From contig JBGUJH010000096.1 of assembly GCA_045113775.1 (NCBI GenBank), positions 31,455 to 95,454 on the forward strand: a stretch of 64,000 nt of DNA, in the 5' to 3' direction. The notes under the pieces are model-generated. The model made no database searches and was not told the origin of the DNA. It saw only the letters and a list, made by a program, of their open reading frames with translations. The stretch's first letter is position 1, and every line of letters starts with the position of its first letter. Of this stretch, positions 60,701 through 64,000 are shown in pieces. The position numbers and the translations under genes were made by a program. Origin of the DNA: CAG-791 sp045113775. Lineage in GTDB: Bacteria > Bacillota > Clostridia > Lachnospirales > Lachnospiraceae.

Positions 60701-60734
60701 GCGCGGCGCAGCGGCTTGCTGTGCAGGTTTGAAG
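60701..60734 (+). repeat. Dispersed hairpin repeat, CGGCGCAGCGGCTTG type
   Basis: GCGCGGCGCAGCGGCTTGC followed by TGTGCAGGTTTGAAG; a diverged 3' half compared with 17105. Confidence 0.6.
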
Positions 60735-60744
60735 ACCGGAAGGA

Positions 60745-60795
60745 CAGAAAAGCACCGGGTACCCTTAAGCTGTTAAGGGCACCCGGTGCTTTTTA
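60745..60795. terminator. Bidirectional terminator
   Basis: AAAAGCACCGGGTACCCTTAA pairs with TTAAGGGCACCCGGTGCTTTT. Similar in design to the 19739 terminator. Confidence 0.88.
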
Positions 60796-60838
60796 TTGGT
60801 ATCATTTGTTCAGTATGCATGCAGAACAGAAGCGGAGA

Positions 60839-61267
60839 TCATTTGAGCAAACCGCACTTCTTAAGAATTTCTTTCATGTGGGCAGTATATGCCTGCAGCA
60901 TGTCTTCTGCGGGTCCTTTTCTCTCTTTTTCCGCACTCAGGACACTGCTTGTCTGCATTAGCTTTGTCAGCGGTCCTCTGGTGGGAAAATACTCAGCCAC
61001 TGCGATTTTTGCCCCTTCGGGGGAGTCCGCTGTAGACAGAATGACTTTGTTTTCCTTGCTGAAGAATCCACCAGCCGCTCTCGGATAGACGATCGTGAGA
61101 TACCGGTATGTGGCAGGCAGCAAAATATATTCTTCTATTGAAGCCGGAGTCGGCTTTCCTATTTTGAAATTGCCATATTGCTCTTTGTCCCAATTATCCT
61201 GCATGATCTGCTCCAATTCCCGGAGTGTTAATGGCTTGTTGATAAGGATGACTTGTCTGCCGATCAT
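60839..61267 (-). CDS. Hypothetical protein
   Basis: 142 residues, mixed alpha/beta, no membrane span. IGRQVILINKPLTLRELEQI opens it; EYILLPATYRYLTIVYPRAA and NKVILSTADSPEGAKIAVAE follow. No family recognised. AAGGAGGGACAAA precedes the ATG at 61267. Confidence 0.65.
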   Translation of the reverse strand: MIGRQVILINKPLTLRELEQIMQDNWDKEQYGNFKIGKPTPASIEEYILLPATYRYLTIVYPRAAGGFFSKENKVILSTADSPEGAKIAVAEYFPTRGPLTKLMQTSSVLSAEKERKGPAEDMLQAYTAHMKEILKKCGLLK

Positions 61268-61453
61268 TTTGTCCCTCCTTGGCGTATGCGCCATTCTCGC
61301 TTTGAATCTCTTTCAATCCATATGTGCGTGCATTGATGTCCTTACAATAAGCATAGCATAGGACGACACGAAGGAACAATGGAAAAGAATCTTGTGCTAT
61401 TATATTAGAAGGATAACGATTTGTAGTAAAGAACATGGCAGTGGAGACCAACA

Positions 61454-62122
61454 ATGGATGAAGTAAAGATTATTGAACTGAAAGAAAGCATTCTGGAAGA
61501 TAACGCCAAGGATGCCGAAGTCCTTCGCCGGGAGCTGAAACAGAAGAAGATCTGTCTGCTTAACATGATGTCTTCACCGGGCAGCGGTAAGACTTCGACC
61601 CTGCTTGCGCTGGATCAATACTTTAGACCTCGCATTAAGTGGGGCGTGATGGAAGCGGATATTGATTCTGATGTGGATGCGCTTACCTTGCTGAAAGCGG
61701 GGATTCCCTCCATTCAGCTGCATACGGGAGGCATGTGCCATCTCGATGCGGACATGACCCGTCAGGGCATTCGGTCTTTTGACAGGGATGATCTCGATTT
61801 TATCGTTCTGGAGAATATCGGCAACCTGGTCTGTCCGGCGGAATATGACACCGGTGCCGCTATCAACCTGACGATCTTAAGTGTGCCGGAAGGTGATGAC
61901 AAACCGGCCAAGTATCCTCTCATGTATGAGGAGTGTCAGATCCTGGTGGTGAACAAGATCGACGTCCTGCCCGTGTTCGACTTTGACAAAACACGCCTGG
62001 AGCGTGAGATCACGGCACTGAATCCGGAGATGAAGATCTTCTATATTTCTGCCAAAACCGGTGAAGGTGTAAAGGAACTTGCTGACTATTTGCTGGGATT
62101 GATCGAGGAGTGGAACAGGTAA
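61454..62122 (+). CDS. hypB: HypB-like hydrogenase nickel-incorporation GTPase, copy 1
   Basis: 222 residues. P-loop MSSPGSGKTS (about 39-48), metal-site residues GGMCHLDAD (C95, H96) and NLVCPAEYD (C127), NKID and SAKTGEG. The N-terminal CxxCGC nickel motif of some HypB proteins is absent. GTP hydrolysis drives Ni insertion into hydrogenase or urease. GTGGAGACCAACA precedes the ATG. Confidence 0.93.
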   Translation: MDEVKIIELKESILEDNAKDAEVLRRELKQKKICLLNMMSSPGSGKTSTLLALDQYFRPRIKWGVMEADIDSDVDALTLLKAGIPSIQLHTGGMCHLDADMTRQGIRSFDRDDLDFIVLENIGNLVCPAEYDTGAAINLTILSVPEGDDKPAKYPLMYEECQILVVNKIDVLPVFDFDKTRLEREITALNPEMKIFYISAKTGEGVKELADYLLGLIEEWNR

Positions 62123-62123
62123 A

Positions 62124-62801
62124 ATGGGCAAGGTAAGAGTTATAGAGATCCATGAAAGTGTAACTGCGGCTAATGACAGGGAGGCCCAGGCGATCCGCGA
62201 GCAGATGATCCGCAATAAAACACTGTTTTTAAACGTCATGTCTGCCCCGGGCAGCGGCAAGACCACCACCCTGGTCGCGCTCATTCGTCTTCTCAAGGAC
62301 CGCTACAAGATCGGCGTGATGGATGTTGACATCAAGTCCACGCTGGATGCGCAGCGGGTCGCTGACCTCGCCGGAGTGCCTTCCATTCAGATCCATAATG
62401 GCGGCTTATGCCATATCGATGCTGATATGACCGGCAGGGCTCTGATGGAATTCGACACCCGTGATCTGGATATCCTCTTTCTGGAGAATATCGGCAATAT
62501 GGTCTGCCCGGCGGAATTTGACACCGGCGCCCATAAGAACATCATGATCTACAGTGTTCCGGAGGGGGACGACAAGCCCCTGAAATACCCGTTGATGTTC
62601 GAGAATTCAGATGTCTTTTTGATCAACAAAATGGACACGATCGACTATTTCGATTTCAATTTCGACGTGGCTTGCGCCAATATCCTTAAGCGCAACCCCA
62701 AGGCAAAGATTTTTCCCATCAGCGCCAAAACAGGCGAGGGCTTAGCCGAGGTCGCACACTGGATCGAGGAAGAATTCCGGAGCAAAATAGAGAACGCATA
62801 A
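62124..62801 (+). CDS. hypB: HypB-like hydrogenase nickel-incorporation GTPase, copy 2
   Basis: 225 residues, starting one base after the copy 1 stop codon. P-loop MSAPGSGKTT, GGLCHIDAD (C96, H97), MVCPAEFD (C128), NKMD, SAKTGEG. Clear tandem paralogue; all metal-site residues are kept in both. No hypA, other hyp gene or hydrogenase is in the window. Confidence 0.93.
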   Translation: MGKVRVIEIHESVTAANDREAQAIREQMIRNKTLFLNVMSAPGSGKTTTLVALIRLLKDRYKIGVMDVDIKSTLDAQRVADLAGVPSIQIHNGGLCHIDADMTGRALMEFDTRDLDILFLENIGNMVCPAEFDTGAHKNIMIYSVPEGDDKPLKYPLMFENSDVFLINKMDTIDYFDFNFDVACANILKRNPKAKIFPISAKTGEGLAEVAHWIEEEFRSKIENA

Positions 62802-62804
62802 TAC

Positions 62805-62846
62805 GAAAGTGCCTGACCCCGCAATACGGTGTCAGGCACTTTTTTT
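62805..62846 (+). terminator. Rho-independent terminator after hypB pair
   Basis: AAGTGCCTGAC and GTCAGGCACTTTTTTT form the stem. The arm CCTGAC resembles the ends of the ACCTGACAC elements. Confidence 0.9.
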
Positions 62847-62885
62847 ACTGTGGACAAACGACCCCGGAGGTCGTCTGGATTTTGA

Positions 62886-63770
62886 TCACATCGCAGCGCT
62901 GTTTGTGTGTTCGGTTTTCCGGATCAGCAGCAGGATTCCGATTGTGATCAGGACTGTCGCGCACAAGCTTCCCTCGAAGCCGTACACATAATCAAAGAAG
63001 AAGCTGCTCGCGCTGTTGGCGCCCTTGAAGATGCAGACGTCAGGGGTGCTGCCGCTGTTGGACAGGCCGAGGATGTGGAACTGCATATAGTTCCAGGCGG
63101 TATGGAAACCGCACGCGATCCAGAAATTGCCGTCCCATCTGATCAGCAGGCACAGAAGGACACCGAGCAGGAACACGTTAAGGCAAAATATTGAGTTAAA
63201 GCCATAATGGAGCATATTCAGTTCGTGATGGAATATGAAGAGGGCGCCGCTCACGAATGCGACCGCGTCCCAGCTGTGCTCCCTTCCCAGAATAGCAGGC
63301 ACATAGCCTCGCAGCAGAACTTCTTCGGATGTGCATTGGATGAACACAAAGAAGATCAGGGGAAGGATCAGCGGTTCAAATTCATTAAAACTATACTCTA
63401 TGGTGTGAGAGACCCCGGCAAGTAACGCAAGGATACCGTTGGCCGCAAAGCCGATCAGTAATCCTTTGCCCAGCGATTTGAGCTTGCAGGCCATGGTTCC
63501 TTCTGTGAATACAGACATTGCATTGCGGCAGGTCAGCCGCATAAACGCAAGGAGCATCAGGATAGGGATGATGAGCCAGAAATTGGCATTGTAGTAGAGT
63601 GTGTACTTTTCCCCCACAAGAGGAGTGAAAATGTTGAAAAGGCTCTGGACAAGGTACATGATCCTGAGGCCGACGGTGTAGATCGAGAGTTCCACCAGGG
63701 CGACGAACAGGACGTTGGACTGGATGCGCCTTGACAGCTCATTTTTAGTGTTGAAAATGTCATTATTCAT
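62886..63770 (-). CDS. CPBP-family intramembrane metalloprotease
   Basis: 294 residues, about eight hydrophobic spans. Motif 1 TSEEVLLRGYVP (Glu-Glu-x3-Arg), motif 2 ALFIFHHEL and motif 3 CGFHTAWNYMQF are the CPBP (Rce1-like) active-site motifs. Roles in this family include bacteriocin self-immunity and protein processing. AAAGGAG lies about 13 bases before the ATG. Confidence 0.93.
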   Translation of the reverse strand: MNNDIFNTKNELSRRIQSNVLFVALVELSIYTVGLRIMYLVQSLFNIFTPLVGEKYTLYYNANFWLIIPILMLLAFMRLTCRNAMSVFTEGTMACKLKSLGKGLLIGFAANGILALLAGVSHTIEYSFNEFEPLILPLIFFVFIQCTSEEVLLRGYVPAILGREHSWDAVAFVSGALFIFHHELNMLHYGFNSIFCLNVFLLGVLLCLLIRWDGNFWIACGFHTAWNYMQFHILGLSNSGSTPDVCIFKGANSASSFFFDYVYGFEGSLCATVLITIGILLLIRKTEHTNSAAM

Positions 63771-63855
63771 TTGTGGTTAGTTGCTCCTTTGATCTTAAAG
63801 ATTTCATATGGCAGTATATTCTGTTTTGCGTGAGAAAGCAAACTTAATCATGGAG

Positions 63856-63915
63856 TTACCTGACACAATAAATAAATGATAAACTATATTAAATGAACTT
63901 TATGGTGTCAGGTAC
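63856..63915 (+). repeat. ACCTGACAC inverted-repeat element, copy 2
   Basis: ACCTGACAC (63858-63866) and GTGTCAGGT (63905-63913) flank an AT-rich 38-base centre, as in the 54369 copy. Confidence 0.8.
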
Positions 63916-63981
63916 CAATGTGGTCAAACTAAGAATTTTGGCACACTTTCTATACAACATGCACAACAACATTAGTAACAT

Positions 63982-63995
63982 ATGTCAATTGACAT
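63982..63995. promoter_or_regulatory. Perfect 14-bp palindrome at window end
   Basis: ATGTCAATTGACAT. It lies in a 230-base stretch without a gene after the CPBP gene start and could be an operator for a gene outside the window. Confidence 0.4.
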
Positions 63996-64000
63996 GAAGT

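Noticed and set aside
59034..64000. A prophage or integrated element beside the tRNA array
   Set aside because: No integrase, phage structural gene or duplicated tRNA end (attachment site) was recognised.

Overview
The window looks like a mid-GC (about 50 percent by eye) chromosome segment from an anaerobic Clostridia-type member of the Bacillota, plausibly Lachnospiraceae-like. Grounds: strong AGGAGG-type ribosome binding sites, frequent GTG and TTG starts, many lipoproteins, a DegV protein, an iron-sulfur enoate-reductase-type enzyme, an M29 aminopeptidase, HypB proteins and several Ser/Thr kinases with PP2C. TAG, TAA and TGA are all used as ordinary stops. No rRNA, insertion sequence, prophage or CRISPR array was recognised.

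Layout. 0-10 kb: the 3' end of an S41 protease, an S15 peptidase lipoprotein, then a co-directional signalling group of PP2C phosphatase, two zinc-ribbon membrane Ser/Thr kinases (one with BspA-type repeats, one with Sel1 repeats), a 2H-phosphoesterase-like protein and an unknown. 10-16 kb: a galactoside locus of GPH symporter, GH2 beta-galactosidase split by an in-frame amber codon, and a divergent AraC regulator. 15.9-16.4 kb: nine tandem 53-bp units, each holding a perfect 7-bp inverted repeat. 16.5-31.9 kb: housekeeping and metabolic genes (histidine phosphatase, RCC1-like, MarR, DegV, a decayed transketolase, MBOAT/SGNH acylation pair, flavin reductase, ATP-grasp ligase, TMEM175 channel, M29 peptidase, ClpX, ornithine-cyclodeaminase-like enzyme). 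31.9-53.6 kb: two large HQD-type soluble kinases (one with a propeller-like C terminus), a run of small unrelated plus-strand genes between them, and a STAND NTPase with TPR repeats. 53.7-64 kb: lipoproteins, PHP and HD hydrolases, a 12-gene tRNA array with several non-canonical tRNAs, a TerB-like protein, an XRE/membrane pair, tandem hypB and a CPBP protease.

Signalling is the main theme: four Ser/Thr kinases, one PP2C and one STAND NTPase, each with a different repeat sensor. The second theme is small palindromic repeats: three copies of a ~145-bp double-hairpin element, a family of ~30-bp hairpins, two 47-bp repeats and two ~56-bp inverted-repeat elements. The most unusual loci are the tRNA array at 57.8-59.0 kb, the 53-bp hairpin array, the double-hairpin elements flanking the kinase and cassette regions, and the amber-split beta-galactosidase.
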